Source: Paenibacillus polymyxa M1
Lineage (GTDB): Bacteria; Bacillota; Bacilli; Paenibacillales; Paenibacillaceae
DNA: 64,000 bases
Assembly: GCF_000237325.1 (NCBI RefSeq)
Contig: NC_017542.1
Coordinates: 2,762,501 to 2,826,500 of the forward strand
Direction of reading: 5' to 3'
How positions within the stretch are numbered: the stretch's first letter is position 1; every line of letters begins with the position of its first letter. The notes below the pieces were generated by a model, which was not told the origin of the DNA, did not search any database, and was given only the letters and a program-made list of their open reading frames with translations. The translations under genes and the position numbers were made by a program. Positions 18,734 through 26,914 of this stretch are shown piece by piece.

Positions 18734-18772
18734 AAAATGCTGGACTCCTTGTAATAGAGTCCGGCATTTTTT
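18734..18772. terminator. Hairpin terminator between the AraC remnant and the GNAT gene
   Basis: AATGCTGGACTC and GAGTCCGGCATT form a stem with one mismatch around a 9-nt loop. The stem is flanked by A-rich and T-rich ends, so it may work in both directions. Confidence 0.75.
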
Positions 18773-18835
18773 GGTTCTCCCAGTCTAACATAACTATTTA
18801 AACGGTTAGTTAAAAAAAAGCATTGCATTAAATAC

Positions 18836-18868
18836 TTGACTCTCCCCATTAGGGGATACATTAAACTC
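18836..18868 (+). promoter_or_regulatory. MerR-type operator/promoter of the GNAT gene
   Basis: A -35 box TTGACT (18836-18841) is followed by an inverted repeat TCCCC-ATTA-GGGGA and a weak -10 (TAAACT). The spacing is about 20 nt instead of 17. An overlong spacer filled by a dyad is the hallmark of promoters activated by MerR-family regulators. The start codon of the acetyltransferase follows at 18905 with an AAGGAGG site. Confidence 0.7.
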
Positions 18869-18904
18869 AATTTGTAAGCTAATCAATTAAAAGGAGGAAT
18901 CAAA

Positions 18905-19529
18905 ATGAACTTAGATATTAGAGACATTAGAAAAAAAGATATAGAACCTATTAAAGCAATTATTGCGGATACTTGGAACGCAAAGGATTTTATAGAGGAT
19001 GAGGGCGTGATAAATGCAGCAGTTACAATGATGTTCATAAGTCCAATATTAAATAAAAGTACTTTTGGAAGAGTAGCTACATTAGATGGAGAAGTCATTG
19101 GTGTAATTTTTGGTTCAAGAGTTGGTGAAACAACATCTTATAGAATGCTTCAGGAAGATTATACAAGTGAATTACTACAACTCTTAAATCTAAATGACAT
19201 AGAACGAAAAGTATTTGTTGAACTCACCTCTATGACTAATGAGGCATACAGTAAGTTAATTAGAGGAAAAGAAGATGAGTTTCAGGGTTGCTTAGAATTC
19301 TTTGCTGTTTCTGAAAAAGCTAGAGGAAAAAAGATAGAGAAAAAATTATTTAATGAACTCATCTCTTACTTAAGAGATACAAAAGCAACTAAAATTTATG
19401 TGTATACAGACACAATGAGTAACTATGGATTCTATGATCATTAATGGATTTGTCCGTCTTGATGAAGCAGTAACTGTATTTAATCTACCTATCGGCAAAC
19501 TCGAAAATACAAATTTTGCTTATGAATAG
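18905..19529 (+). pseudogene. GNAT-like N-acetyltransferase, frameshifted near the 3' end
   Basis: The uninterrupted frame (18905-19444, 179 aa) has GNAT features: an N-terminal IRDIRKKDIEPIKAII, a central strand with VIGVIFGSR, an acetyl-CoA loop region VSEKARGKKIEKKLFNEL, and the late motif YTDTMSNYGFYDH. It then hits TAA. Skipping one base (T at about 19441-19442) restores NGFVRLDEAVTVFNLPIGK... to a stop at 19529, as expected after YGFYDHxGF. So the gene carries a +1 frameshift, or the base is a sequencing error. The loss covers only the last 28 or so residues, and some activity is conceivable. The substrate is unknown. Low GC, good RBS, and a MerR-type promoter upstream. Confidence 0.75.
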
Positions 19530-19530
19530 C

Positions 19531-19790
19531 TGTCCTTAATATTTCTATTCGTTTATTAAGTTCTTCTAATTTCTTTATGAATTTCTTCATTTTTCTGCTC
19601 TAAGTAAAGTTTAAGGTAATTAGTATCGGCTTTAGCAAATAAGGCTTTAATTTCTTTAAGACTTACATTACTTTGCTTACTAATTTTTATAATATCCAGA
19701 TAGATGAATTGATTAATTATACTTTTTGTTCTCCATAATTTCCTCCAATAAGTCTTATGTGTGAAAGTCGTCGTTCTGCTAATACATCAA
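19531..19790 (-). pseudogene. MerR-family regulator remnant
   Basis: On the minus strand a frame ending at 19556 reads SIINQFIYLDIIKISKQSN, then VSLKEIKALFAKADTNYLKL and YLEQKNEEIHKEI. This is the second half of a MerR winged helix and the start of its dimerisation coiled coil. A neighbouring frame continues with KKLEELNKRIEILR, the rest of the coiled coil, so a frameshift has occurred. The N-terminal HTH and the effector-binding domain are missing. It converges on the GNAT gene, whose promoter has a MerR-type dyad, so the two may once have formed a regulator-target pair. Confidence 0.65.
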
Positions 19791-19959
19791 TTCCTACCCT
19801 CCTAATAAATCACAAGTTGTGCTCTTACACAATAACTCGCATTTAAGGGATTTGAATTTGCGTTTTATCCAAAAGCTATGTATAGAATATTAAAATATTG
19901 TATACTGTTCAGACTATAATTCCATGCAACATGCAATGGGGAAGAGGTGTATGGTATTT

Positions 19960-20700
19960 ATGTATAGAGTGGCTATTTGCGATGATGAGTACAAGCAAAG
20001 AGAGCTTGTTAAAAATATGCTGATTGCTTTATCCATCAAAACAAATATAGAATTTAAAATTGAGTTATTCAACTCAGGAGAACAGCTGGTAGCTCATTAT
20101 TTAAACCATGAATTGCCATTCCATATCTTAATATTGGATATTGAAATGAACGGCATGAACGGAATTCAAACAGCTCAAAAAATAAGGAGTTTACGTCACC
20201 TTGATGAACAGATCATTTTTTTAACGAGCTATCCCGAATATATGCTAGAAAGCTTTGACGTAGTTACCTTTCAGTACTTAATAAAACCGATTGCTTCCCA
20301 TATCTTTGAGGAAAAAATGATAAAACTGTGTCAGTATTTTCAATCTCTTGATAAAAAATTCGTTATCATCAAGTCAGCTTATGAAGAAGTGCTTTTAAAA
20401 TATGATGATATCATTAGTATTGAAGTGGCCAAAAGCTTGACCATAAAAAACAAACTGCATTTTGTAACCTCTACACAAACCTATGATAGCAAAGGGATTC
20501 TTTCAGATTATGCTTTAGCATTAAAGGAATATAATTTTCTGCAAATTCATCGTTCGATTATTATAAACTTAATTCATGTCAAAAAATTTGCTGGCGGTGA
20601 TGTTCTGATGTCAAATGATGTGAAGTTGCCTATTGGACGTTCTAAAATAAAAGAAGTTAAAGATCTATATACCAAATTTATGATCATGAAGATGCATTAA
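19960..20700 (+). CDS. LytTR-family response regulator (AgrA-like)
   Basis: A cytoplasmic response regulator of about 246 aa. The receiver domain spans about 1-120, with the acidic pocket in AICDDE, the phospho-acceptor Asp in ILILDIEMNGMNG, the T/S position in IIFLTSYPEYM and Lys in YLIKPI. A LytTR DNA-binding domain follows (about 140-245; ILSDYALALKEYNFLQIHRS and LPIGRSKIKEVK). I prefer ATG 19960 (MYRVAICDDE): it lies about 10 nt after a GAGGTG site, while upstream ATGs at 19924 and 19951 are poorly spaced. The next gene, a histidine kinase, starts 1 nt after its stop, so they are co-translated. No AgrD- or AgrB-like gene is visible next to it. Confidence 0.9.
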   Translation: MYRVAICDDEYKQRELVKNMLIALSIKTNIEFKIELFNSGEQLVAHYLNHELPFHILILDIEMNGMNGIQTAQKIRSLRHLDEQIIFLTSYPEYMLESFDVVTFQYLIKPIASHIFEEKMIKLCQYFQSLDKKFVIIKSAYEEVLLKYDDIISIEVAKSLTIKNKLHFVTSTQTYDSKGILSDYALALKEYNFLQIHRSIIINLIHVKKFAGGDVLMSNDVKLPIGRSKIKEVKDLYTKFMIMKMH

Positions 20701-20701
20701 T

Positions 20702-22003
20702 ATGATGGAATATAACTCCCTGTTTCTTAACCTATGTGTTGTCTTGGTGATGTGCTTTCAGGTGAATTTTTACTTCAACTCGGTTTTTGATAAGTCCAGT
20801 CGAAAGCCGAACAGAATGATGTATTTCATTATTTTCGGGCTGCTGAATTTTTTATATTTAAGTGTTTATCTGTCTCCTACGTTTTCCTCCATTTTGGCGT
20901 TATTTGTCATATTTAGCTTGGCCCAGTCTTATACCGTGGAAATAAAGACAAAGATCATTTTTTCCATCCTTTATGCTGTGTTGATCACCATCGTTAATTT
21001 TATATCTCTTTATATTTTATATACTGTAGACTCTGTTAAAGTTAGCAACCTTAGCCATTTGAGCAGTCAAGATCACTTGATATTTTCTAAGGTTATGTTA
21101 CTCAGCTGTATTATCATGTTTGCTGTCATTCAGATTATACGATTATTTGCCAAACGCAGAACCTTCCCTTTGCATGCCCGTTATTACATTTTATTTCTAA
21201 TCGTTCCTATCATAAGTATATACCAGGTCAATGTTTTATCTGTTTATAGTGAAAAGAATATGTATTATTTTGTATCTATTATTGGCTTTATTTCCTTAAA
21301 TGTTTTTATCATATACATCTTCGATAATGTCATTGAAAAATTCCAGTTAATGCATGAAAATGCTCAACTACAACATCAGATGGACTACCAAGATGCTAAC
21401 TACGAAAAAACGGTTCACAGCTTTAAAAATATGAAAAGAATCATTCACGACACACACCAACAGTTTTTGTATATTGACGAATGTATCAAGAGAAATGAAT
21501 TAGCTGAGGCAAGTGAACATATTAAGGTCACATTAAATAAAATCGAAGGAGCCTATCAGAGGGTTAACACCGGTAATCTGGTTATAGATGCTCTTGTCAC
21601 AAATAGTCTTAATATTGCTCAGGCCAATGGCATCAAGGTGGATACCCAGCTCAACTTATACTCACAGAAAGTAAACATTGAACGTTATGACTTGTGTGTC
21701 GCTCTGGGTAATATGCTGGATAATGCCATAGAAGCATCTAAAAAGGTCAAAATTGCGGATGATAGGTACATTCTTATTAAAATACATTCCAATGAATCTG
21801 CGCTTTTCATTCACATTCTGAATCATATGGAGAATGAAGTTGCCCATTTGCATAGTCAAAAATCAAACCCGGATATTCATGGTATTGGCTTAACGAATAT
21901 ATCCAGAATATGTGACAAATACGGTGGAAACATGATCATTGAAACGAAAAATAAAATATTCAATAATATGGTTTTAATCCCATTTTATAAGGACAGTCCT
22001 TAA
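20702..22003 (+). CDS. AgrC-like membrane histidine kinase (GHKL)
   Basis: The 433-aa protein begins with about six hydrophobic segments (residues 5-205), typical of peptide-sensing AgrC/HPK10 kinases. A coiled linker (FQLMHENAQLQHQMDYQDANY) leads to the dimerisation helix with the likely phospho-His in MKRIIHDTHQQF. The GHKL ATPase domain has an N box (NMLDNAIEASK) and a G box (GIGLTNI). It should signal to the LytTR regulator encoded directly upstream. A terminator overlaps its stop codon, so the pair is a self-contained operon. The signal is unknown. Confidence 0.9.
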   Translation: MMEYNSLFLNLCVVLVMCFQVNFYFNSVFDKSSRKPNRMMYFIIFGLLNFLYLSVYLSPTFSSILALFVIFSLAQSYTVEIKTKIIFSILYAVLITIVNFISLYILYTVDSVKVSNLSHLSSQDHLIFSKVMLLSCIIMFAVIQIIRLFAKRRTFPLHARYYILFLIVPIISIYQVNVLSVYSEKNMYYFVSIIGFISLNVFIIYIFDNVIEKFQLMHENAQLQHQMDYQDANYEKTVHSFKNMKRIIHDTHQQFLYIDECIKRNELAEASEHIKVTLNKIEGAYQRVNTGNLVIDALVTNSLNIAQANGIKVDTQLNLYSQKVNIERYDLCVALGNMLDNAIEASKKVKIADDRYILIKIHSNESALFIHILNHMENEVAHLHSQKSNPDIHGIGLTNISRICDKYGGNMIIETKNKIFNNMVLIPFYKDSP

Positions 22004-22032
22004 ACATCATGCTGTTTAGGGATTGTTTTTTT
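21995..22032 (+). terminator. Terminator after the AgrC-like kinase
   Basis: CCTTAAACA and TGTTTAGGG pair (with a G-T) across the stop codon, followed by ATTG and a run of seven T. Confidence 0.75.
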
Positions 22033-22126
22033 CGTTTTAGGATGACTTTGCTATATGGAATCCTCGTTCATTGTATGATCAGTCCAGAAATAAAATCTGG
22101 GAACCTATAAGAGGAGGAAATATGGA

Positions 22127-24169
22127 ATGAAGAAAATAATAGCTGTGTTCATTTCGGCCATGCTTTTTGTACTGCCGATGACGAATGCTTTTGCTCAAGA
22201 CAATCCTAAACCCATTAAGGAAAAGGCGCGTAATCTGGCCTCGGAGCTGGTATCCAAATACGGTGTTAGCGGTGTGCAGTATGCCATTATGGACCATGGA
22301 AACATCGTATTATCGGATAGCGTGGGTGTAAAGAATAAAGCAACCAACGAGCCAATCACTAACGATACGATGTTCGGTATAGGCTCTACAAGCAAAATGT
22401 TTGTATCTGCTGCAACGATGATGCTGGTAGATGCCCATAAGGTAGATATTGATCAGCCACTAACAACATACATTAAGGACTTTACAATGGCTGATGAAAG
22501 ATACAAAAAAATTACACCGCGTATGCTGTTAAATCATTCGTCAGGCCTTTACGGTGCTCACTATAAAAATAGTATGTTATTTAATGACAATGATACAGAA
22601 AATCATGATGAGCTATTGCTGAGATTACAATCAGAAACTTTAAAATCCAACCCCGGCGAATATTCTGTATATAGTAATGATAGTTTTCAATTGCTTGAAA
22701 TATTGGTTGAACGGGTGAGTGGTCTAAGTTATACCGAATTTCTGGCAAAGCATGTTAGTGCCCCTTTGGGTTTGAACTCTACGAAAACACCACTCGATCA
22801 GTTTGATAGACAAAAGCTGTCCAAAACTTATTTTCCTGCGATTGAGGGAGCCTTACCCGTTGAAAATGCCAATGTCATCGGGACGGGGGGCTTATACTCT
22901 ACCGCAGAAGAATTGACCCAGTTTGCAGAAGTATTAACAGGGAATAGAACTGATATTTTATCTGAACAATCAGCAAAGTCCATGCAAAGCCATGAATATC
23001 GAAAAGGAATATGGGTATCTGAAGAGACAAACAGCTTTAATTATGGCCTTGGCTGGGACGCGGTTCGTTTGGCACCATTTAGTGATTACGGAATAACTGC
23101 GTTGTCCAAGGGGGGAGACACTGTTTTGTATCACTCTGTCTTGATCACCCTACCAGAGCATCATATCTCTATGGCTGTGCTTTCATCTGGAGGGTCTTCC
23201 ATCCTGGATAGTATTTTTGCTTCTAATGTTTTATTGGAGCATTTAAAAGACAAGGGCATCATTAAAGACATTCTACCGGATAAAAGATTTGAACCTCCTG
23301 TAAAAGTGGAAATGCCATCTGACTTGCTTTCTTATTCTGGATTATATGGCACTGTGGGTACAACCATCAATGTAGAGATTAAAAATGGAGAGTTTGAGTT
23401 ACCAGCTTTTCTGGATGGACTCGTCCCGGCGCAAAAATATGTGTATTCAGGCAATGGAGCATTCAAAAGCAGTGATGGCAGTGTAGCCATAAGCTTTGAG
23501 AAACAAAAAAACGGAAAAACGTATATTAAGGCTAACTTCTATTTAAACTTTCCGGGATTAGGTCAAATGGTTATGGTAAATTATGAATATCAAAAGCTTG
23601 ATGCCAATCCTCTAAATACTACAGTTAAAAAAGCATGGGAACATAGAAACGGGAAAAATTATTATGCCCTGGATGAAAAGATATCTTCTATTTTTTATTT
23701 GGCTCCATCATTTATTACGAAAAAAATATCCGTTTATCATGAGGGATACGCAAATGGTACTAAAATTGTGGATGAGAATAAAGCCGTTAATGCCGTTGAA
23801 ATTCCAGTTATGAGTGGAAGAGATGCATTTGATTTGAATTTTACTACCAAGGATGGCTCAGAGTATTTAACCATAGATGGACAGTCCTACATCAGTGAGG
23901 ATGCTATTAAACCTATCCTAGGAGGGAAATCACAGTACACTATACCATCCAATGGCCAAGCCATATGGTTTAAAATAGATAAAAACGTAGCCCATAAAAC
24001 GATGACCGTTGATGTTCCAACAAGTGGAGGGTTCGCTGTCTATGATGAAAACGGAGCGGTTGTAGATTTTTCAACTGCCAGCCATAACAATTCGGTTGTT
24101 CTGCCCCAAGGGGGATTGATCGTTTTGGGTGGCCAAGCAGGGGATGGATTTAAAATCAATATAAATTAA
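22127..24169 (+). CDS. Secreted class-C beta-lactamase-like serine hydrolase
   Basis: The 680-aa protein has a signal peptide (MKKIIAVFISAMLFVLPMTNAFAQ). The serine beta-lactamase/D-peptidase (S12) domain covers about 30-380: the SxxK nucleophile is STSK (about residue 87), the second motif is YSN (about 182) and the third is KGG (in LSKGGDTVLYHS). The remaining 300 residues contain beta-rich segments I do not recognise, ending in VLPQGGLIVLGG, and no membrane anchor. Family members hydrolyse D-amino-acid peptides, esters or beta-lactams, so the substrate is open. Strong RBS (GAGGAGG). It lies 120 nt after the AgrA/AgrC-like operon, which might control it. Confidence 0.85.
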   Translation: MKKIIAVFISAMLFVLPMTNAFAQDNPKPIKEKARNLASELVSKYGVSGVQYAIMDHGNIVLSDSVGVKNKATNEPITNDTMFGIGSTSKMFVSAATMMLVDAHKVDIDQPLTTYIKDFTMADERYKKITPRMLLNHSSGLYGAHYKNSMLFNDNDTENHDELLLRLQSETLKSNPGEYSVYSNDSFQLLEILVERVSGLSYTEFLAKHVSAPLGLNSTKTPLDQFDRQKLSKTYFPAIEGALPVENANVIGTGGLYSTAEELTQFAEVLTGNRTDILSEQSAKSMQSHEYRKGIWVSEETNSFNYGLGWDAVRLAPFSDYGITALSKGGDTVLYHSVLITLPEHHISMAVLSSGGSSILDSIFASNVLLEHLKDKGIIKDILPDKRFEPPVKVEMPSDLLSYSGLYGTVGTTINVEIKNGEFELPAFLDGLVPAQKYVYSGNGAFKSSDGSVAISFEKQKNGKTYIKANFYLNFPGLGQMVMVNYEYQKLDANPLNTTVKKAWEHRNGKNYYALDEKISSIFYLAPSFITKKISVYHEGYANGTKIVDENKAVNAVEIPVMSGRDAFDLNFTTKDGSEYLTIDGQSYISEDAIKPILGGKSQYTIPSNGQAIWFKIDKNVAHKTMTVDVPTSGGFAVYDENGAVVDFSTASHNNSVVLPQGGLIVLGGQAGDGFKININ

Positions 24170-24174
24170 GCGTG

Positions 24175-24204
24175 TAGCCGCTCCTGAAAATTCAGGAGCG
24201 GCTA
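24175..24204. terminator. Hairpin terminator after the serine hydrolase
   Basis: A 14-bp perfect stem (24175-24188 with 24191-24204) has only a 2-nt gap and is followed by a short AT-rich tail rather than a clean T-run. Confidence 0.7.
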
Positions 24205-24314
24205 TTATAATAGAATATCTCAAAACGCCTTGGCGCTATCGAACACGAGGGAAAGCAGGGTAACTTAGTACTTGGAAGCATCTTCAGCCAATTCATTGAT
24301 GGGATGACTTTAAA

Positions 24315-24328
24315 TGTAAACGCTTGTT
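24315..24328 (+). promoter_or_regulatory. Possible cre (CcpA) site upstream of the LacI regulator
   Basis: TGTAAACGCTTGTT resembles the catabolite-response element consensus TGWAANCGNTNWCA apart from its end. The rest of 24205-24485 (about 280 nt) holds no gene and no other clear signal. Confidence 0.35.
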
Positions 24329-24485
24329 AAAAGCTTATATGAGCAGAATGGAAGAGCTAATGTGTATACAATATTCTCGATGCATATACAGCACGTAATG
24401 CTGGAGACATGTTTTTTCACGTTTAACCATGTTAAAATAATAGGATACTTGGAGACTTGGCATGGAGAGAAGGCAGGTTGAAACA

Positions 24486-25469
24486 ATGAAACCAAAACTT
24501 AACGATGTTGCACAATTAGCTGGAGTTTCACCGACCACGGTTTCTCGCGTACTTAACAATCGTGGCTATATCAGTCAAGAAACAAAGGATCAAGTTCATA
24601 AAGCGATGCAGGAGCTAAATTATTTTCCTAATGATGTAGCTCGGTCATTATTTAGTAAACGAACAAATCTGATAGGATTAATCATTCCAACTACAAGCAA
24701 CCCATTTTTCGGAGAGCTGACTTTCCATATAGAGAATATTTGTGCGTCATTAGGCTATAAGCTGTTGCTTTGTAACAGTTTAAATCAGCTGGATAAAGAA
24801 GAATCTTATGTCGATATGCTTATGCGAAATCAAGTTGACGGTATTATCGTCGGTACACACAACCGAGGTATCGTAAATTATGAACAGAAGAATATTGCCG
24901 TCATTGCGATCGATCGCTTCCTATCCGATTCAATCCCAGTTGTAGGATCAGATAATTATTTGGGTGGCAAACTGGCGTCAGAACTGCTTATTGAAAAGGG
25001 GTGCAAGCATATTTTTCACATAAATGGCCCTGTTGAATTGGAAACACCAGCAAGCTTAAGAAGAAAAGCATATGAAGATGTGATGGAGCAGTATGGTCGA
25101 AAGGCAATTACCTATGAAGTACATGATCCCTTTCACCAACAGAATCACAATGAACCGATTAAACGCTTGCTCGATGAACATCCTGAAGTAGATGGATTGT
25201 TCGCGAGTAATGACATGGTGGCTGCGTCTTTTATTGCTGAAGCAAGAAGAAGAGGAAAACGGGTTCCTGAAGATATCCGCGTAATTGGATATGACGGAAC
25301 TGAAACAACCCGCAATCTTCTCCCTGAATTAACGACAATTCAGCAACCAATACAGGAAATCGCGAGATCTTCCATAGAGTTACTTATTAAAGAAATTGAA
25401 GGTGGATTCAGTGATGTCCCGCGAGAAACCTATCTACCAGTGAAACTTATTGAAGCTAGTACAGCTTAA
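24486..25469 (+). CDS. LacI-family repressor of the sucrose genes
   Basis: ATG 24486 is chosen because it follows an AAGGCAGG site at about 8 nt and gives the classic LacI N-terminus; the frame is open 24 nt further upstream. The N-terminal HTH reads KLNDVAQLAGVSPTTVSRVLNNRGY, with a hinge helix near PNDVARSLFSKRTN. A periplasmic-binding-like sensor domain follows (LIGLIIPTTSNPFF, VIAIDRFL, DGLFASNDMVAA, RVIGYDGTE). It is 327 aa long, normal for the family. The next genes encode a sucrose symporter and a GH32 hydrolase, so a sucrose-type inducer is likely. Its probable operators are the two dyads at 25566-25600. Confidence 0.92.
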   Translation: MKPKLNDVAQLAGVSPTTVSRVLNNRGYISQETKDQVHKAMQELNYFPNDVARSLFSKRTNLIGLIIPTTSNPFFGELTFHIENICASLGYKLLLCNSLNQLDKEESYVDMLMRNQVDGIIVGTHNRGIVNYEQKNIAVIAIDRFLSDSIPVVGSDNYLGGKLASELLIEKGCKHIFHINGPVELETPASLRRKAYEDVMEQYGRKAITYEVHDPFHQQNHNEPIKRLLDEHPEVDGLFASNDMVAASFIAEARRRGKRVPEDIRVIGYDGTETTRNLLPELTTIQQPIQEIARSSIELLIKEIEGGFSDVPRETYLPVKLIEASTA

Positions 25470-25535
25470 CACAATTTCCATAGTTTTTAGCATTGTGATA
25501 TAAGATGGGCTATCCTTATTAGAGTAATTGAAATC

Positions 25536-25559
25536 AAAGAGGAGAGCTCTTTTTCTTTT
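25536..25559 (+). terminator. Weak terminator after the LacI gene
   Basis: AAAGAG and CTCTTT form a 6-bp stem around GAGAG, followed by TTTTCTTTTG. It would separate the regulator from the downstream operon. Confidence 0.45.
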
Positions 25560-25565
25560 GAAGAT

Positions 25566-25605
25566 ATGTCAAGCGGTTGACATATGAAAGCGGTTGACAT
25601 ATAAT
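25566..25605 (+). promoter_or_regulatory. Consensus sigma-A promoter overlapped by two tandem operators
   Basis: TTGACA (25577-25582) and TATAAT (25600-25605) are both perfect and exactly 17 nt apart. Two copies of a LacI-like operator cover it: ATGTCAAGCGGTTGACAT (25566-25583, arms perfectly inverted) and ATGAAAGCGGTTGACAT (25584-25600). The right arm of the first copy is the -35 box, and the second fills the spacer up to the -10. Repressor binding would block polymerase directly. Confidence 0.85.
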
Positions 25606-25618
25606 CGATCTGTAAATA

Positions 25619-25632
25619 CGAAAGTGCTTTCA
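25619..25632 (+). promoter_or_regulatory. Probable cre site at the start of the sucrose operon transcript
   Basis: CGAAAGTGCTTTCA matches the palindromic cre form TGAAAGCGCTTTCA at 12 of 14 positions. It lies just downstream of the -10, where CcpA would give catabolite repression. Confidence 0.55.
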
Positions 25633-25667
25633 TTTACATTAAATGTTCAACTAGAGGAGCGTTCGAT

Positions 25668-26903
25668 ATGAGAAAGTCAAAGAGCATGTACTGGAAACTA
25701 AGTGCCTATTTCTTCTTTTTTTTCTTTACTTGGTCAGCAAGTTATTCATTGTTCTCCATCTGGCTAGGGCAAGAAATCAGTCTGAATGGTGCTGAAACAG
25801 GTGTTATCTTTACTGTAAACGCTATCTTTGCGCTTTGTATGCAACCGCTTTATGGCTATATATCTGATAAAATCGGATTGAAGAAGCATATTTTATTTCT
25901 AATCAGTTCTTTACTCTTATTTGTGGGTCCTTTCTATATCTTTATCTATGGACCGTTACTTCAATACAATGTATTTCTCGGCGCCATTGTAGGTGGATTA
26001 TACTTGGGTATTGCTTTTTTGGCAGGGATTGGAGCCATCGAATCTTATGTCGAGAAAGTCAGCCGAAAATATGACTTTGAATACGGAAAATCTCGTATGT
26101 GGGGCTCACTAGGTTGGGCAGCAGCAACATTTTTCGCTGGTCAACTCTTCAATATCAACCCTAACATTAACTTCTGGATTGCATCAGTATCTGCTGTCGT
26201 TCTGTTTATCATTATGATGACAATTAAAGTTGAAATGACAGATTCCGAGATGGAGCGAACAGAATCCGTTAACTTTAAGCAAATCGGCCATTTGTTTGCA
26301 AATAAGCATTTGTGGTTCTTCATTTTATATGTTCTTGGTGTTACCTGTATTTACAATGTGTATGACCAGCAGTTCCCGAATTACTTTTCATCGACGTTCT
26401 CAACGGTTGCATTAGGCAATCAAGTTTACGGTTACTTAAATTCCCTACAAGTGTTCTTGGAAGCAGGCATGATGTTCTTAGCGCCTTTCATTGTCAACAA
26501 AATTGGAGCAAAAAAGGGTCTGATATTGGCAGGGTTCTTGATGGCGTTCCGGATCATGGGTTCAGGCTTAGTTATTGGACCTTATGGAATCTCAGCTATG
26601 AAATTGATTCACGCATTGGAACTGCCAATCATGCTGATCGCCGTATTTAAGTACTTGGCTGCTAATTTCGATACGCGTCTGTCTTCGATCCTATATCTGG
26701 TGGGATACCAGTTTACGAGTCAGGTAGGAGCTTCGATTTTCTCGCCAATCGCCGGTATGTCTTATGACATTAGAGGCTTTGCAAATACGTACGTAATTAT
26801 GGGTGTTTTCGTATTCGCCTTTACAACCATCTCAATCTTTACCTTAAAGAAAGAACCGAAAAAGCTAGAACCCAAGCCTAACAAGCATATTAAAACAGCA
26901 TAG
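25668..26903 (+). CDS. Sucrose/H+ symporter (LacY/CscB-type MFS)
   Basis: This 411-aa integral membrane protein has about 12 hydrophobic segments. Features of the oligosaccharide:H+ symporter branch are visible: an N-terminal YWKLSAYFFFFFFTWSASYS, the MFS loop motif GYISDKIGLKKH after helix 2, and EYGKSRMWGSLGWA in the middle loop, as in LacY/CscB. It imports a disaccharide unphosphorylated by proton symport. Next to a GH32 enzyme and a LacI regulator, sucrose is the likely substrate, giving a PTS-independent csc-like system. RBS GAGGAG. The GH32 gene begins 11 nt after its stop. Confidence 0.88.
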   Translation: MRKSKSMYWKLSAYFFFFFFTWSASYSLFSIWLGQEISLNGAETGVIFTVNAIFALCMQPLYGYISDKIGLKKHILFLISSLLLFVGPFYIFIYGPLLQYNVFLGAIVGGLYLGIAFLAGIGAIESYVEKVSRKYDFEYGKSRMWGSLGWAAATFFAGQLFNINPNINFWIASVSAVVLFIIMMTIKVEMTDSEMERTESVNFKQIGHLFANKHLWFFILYVLGVTCIYNVYDQQFPNYFSSTFSTVALGNQVYGYLNSLQVFLEAGMMFLAPFIVNKIGAKKGLILAGFLMAFRIMGSGLVIGPYGISAMKLIHALELPIMLIAVFKYLAANFDTRLSSILYLVGYQFTSQVGASIFSPIAGMSYDIRGFANTYVIMGVFVFAFTTISIFTLKKEPKKLEPKPNKHIKTA

Positions 26904-26914
26904 GAGGAAGACAA

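Noticed and set aside
22127..24169. Calling the serine hydrolase a D-peptide antibiotic resistance peptidase of the BogQ/TriF kind
   Set aside because: Those are described as membrane-anchored; this protein has no C-terminal membrane segments, so the parallel rests only on the shared S12 fold.
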